From NCBI GenBank assembly GCA_002281295.1, contig NCFS01000008.1, forward strand, positions 1-44,599: a stretch of DNA of 44,599 nucleotides. Reading direction: 5' to 3'. The notes under the pieces were generated by a model, which had not been told where the DNA came from, searched no databases, and saw only the letters and a list, made by a program, of their open reading frames with translations. Positions within the stretch are counted from its first letter, which is position 1. Every line of letters begins with the position of its first letter. Origin of the DNA: Halothiobacillus sp. 35-54-62 (GTDB taxonomy: Bacteria > Pseudomonadota > Gammaproteobacteria > Halothiobacillales > Halothiobacillaceae). Both the position numbers and the translations under genes were made by a program. This document shows, one piece after another, positions 44,277 to 44,599 of the stretch.

Positions 44277-44599
44277 TCAGATATTTCTTAAAGCAGCAAT
44301 AACCTCAGCGCACAGCGTTTGTGCCCGCACCAAACTATCCGCTTCCGTATAACAGCGTAATTCCGGTGCATTGCCCGAAGGGCGCAAATGCACAATTTCA
44401 TCATTCAACAATGAAACACGCACCCCATCGGTTAAATCGATGTGCACGGGCTTTGCCCCTACCAGCGCACCGAATTGCAGATTGAACGTGGCAAGCGCCA
44501 CTTCATCACCGCGCATAAAGGGCGCCAGAATTTCCTGTGAACGCTCGGTAGGAAACGCTTTAATCCGATCACTCGCCGCAAAACGGGGTGGCAAACTCG
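44277..44599 (-). CDS. Phosphohexomutase (phosphomannomutase/phosphoglucomutase), C-terminal part
   Basis: The last 107 codons of a gene that enters from the right edge. The stretch IKAFPTERSQEILA and the phosphate-binding loop VHLRPSGNAPELRCYTEAD are the domain-4 signature of ManB/AlgC/CpsG-type enzymes. These make mannose-1-P or glucose-1-P, so the gene could feed sugar nucleotides to the capsule operon. Catalytic Ser and metal loop lie outside the window. Confidence 0.85.
   Translation of the reverse strand, partial: SLPPRFAASDRIKAFPTERSQEILAPFMRGDEVALATFNLQFGALVGAKPVHIDLTDGVRVSLLNDEIVHLRPSGNAPELRCYTEADSLVRAQTLCAEVIAALRNI

Noticed and set aside
1-44599. CRISPR arrays, insertion sequences, prophage or integrase genes
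   Set aside because: No regularly spaced repeats, transposase or integrase motifs were seen in any frame, despite the island-like right part.

Overview
The window reads as chromosomal DNA of a Gammaproteobacterium. The best evidence is gene content and order: miaB-phoH(ybeZ)-ybeY-corC(ybeX)-lnt in the classic order, holC next to valS, and sbcB, slt, gluQ, fieF, dps and ycjX-ycjF. The genus cannot be read from the sequence. A sulfur-oxidiser such as Halothiobacillus is only a guess. Nearly every base is coding, and there is no transposase, integrase, phage gene, rRNA or CRISPR array.

Left part (1 to about 30794), mostly housekeeping. It opens with the start of an RND-type periplasmic adaptor and its outer-membrane factor, which is broken by a perfect 58-bp tandem duplication and a second frameshift. 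An HpnK/YdjC-type deacetylase gene, also frameshifted, follows. Then come a zinc-porin-like outer membrane protein, an EAL phosphodiesterase with a C-terminal sensor-like domain, the ycjX-ycjF pair, fieF, a YjfB-like motility protein and a YddA/SbmA-type ABC exporter. Next are the lnt-to-miaB operon (minus strand), dps, a flippase-like membrane protein, holC-valS, a CBS protein with sbcB, divergent slt and gluQ, divergent rnhB and lpxB, and argE.

Junction (about 30712-30870). A good sigma70 promoter and the first 40 nt of a tRNA-Arg(CCG) gene run straight into a thioredoxin-like gene (cnoX/ybbN) that has lost its start codon. From here on codon use changes: leucine TTA is common to the left and rare to the right, where CTG dominates. 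This is either a genomic-island or deletion boundary at a tRNA gene, or a chimeric assembly join.

Right part (30795-44599), accessory in character. It holds a CDF metal exporter with a His-rich N-terminus and a structured leader, and a VapBC pair whose antitoxin is frameshifted. An eight-gene minus-strand capsule-like operon reads from the TTG start at 42959 down to 33652: Wza/BexD-like export lipoprotein, GT4 glycosyltransferase, one-domain KpsC-like Kdo transferase, KpsS-like Kdo transferase, SDR, LTA-synthase/phosphoglycerol-transferase-like sulfatase, cytochrome P450 and LpxL-like acyltransferase. Nearly all of these genes overlap or almost touch. The operon suggests a Kdo-linked, lipid-anchored capsule whose anchor may be further modified by oxidation, acylation or a phosphoglycerol group. 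A second VapBC-like pair, a cluster of REP-like repeats and the C-terminal end of a phosphohexomutase close the window.

The most interesting items are the P450/acyltransferase/phosphoglycerol-transferase capsule operon and the tRNA-cnoX junction. The several frameshifts (two in the outer-membrane factor, one in hpnK, one in vapB) could be real gene decay or sequence error, and the sequence alone cannot decide.
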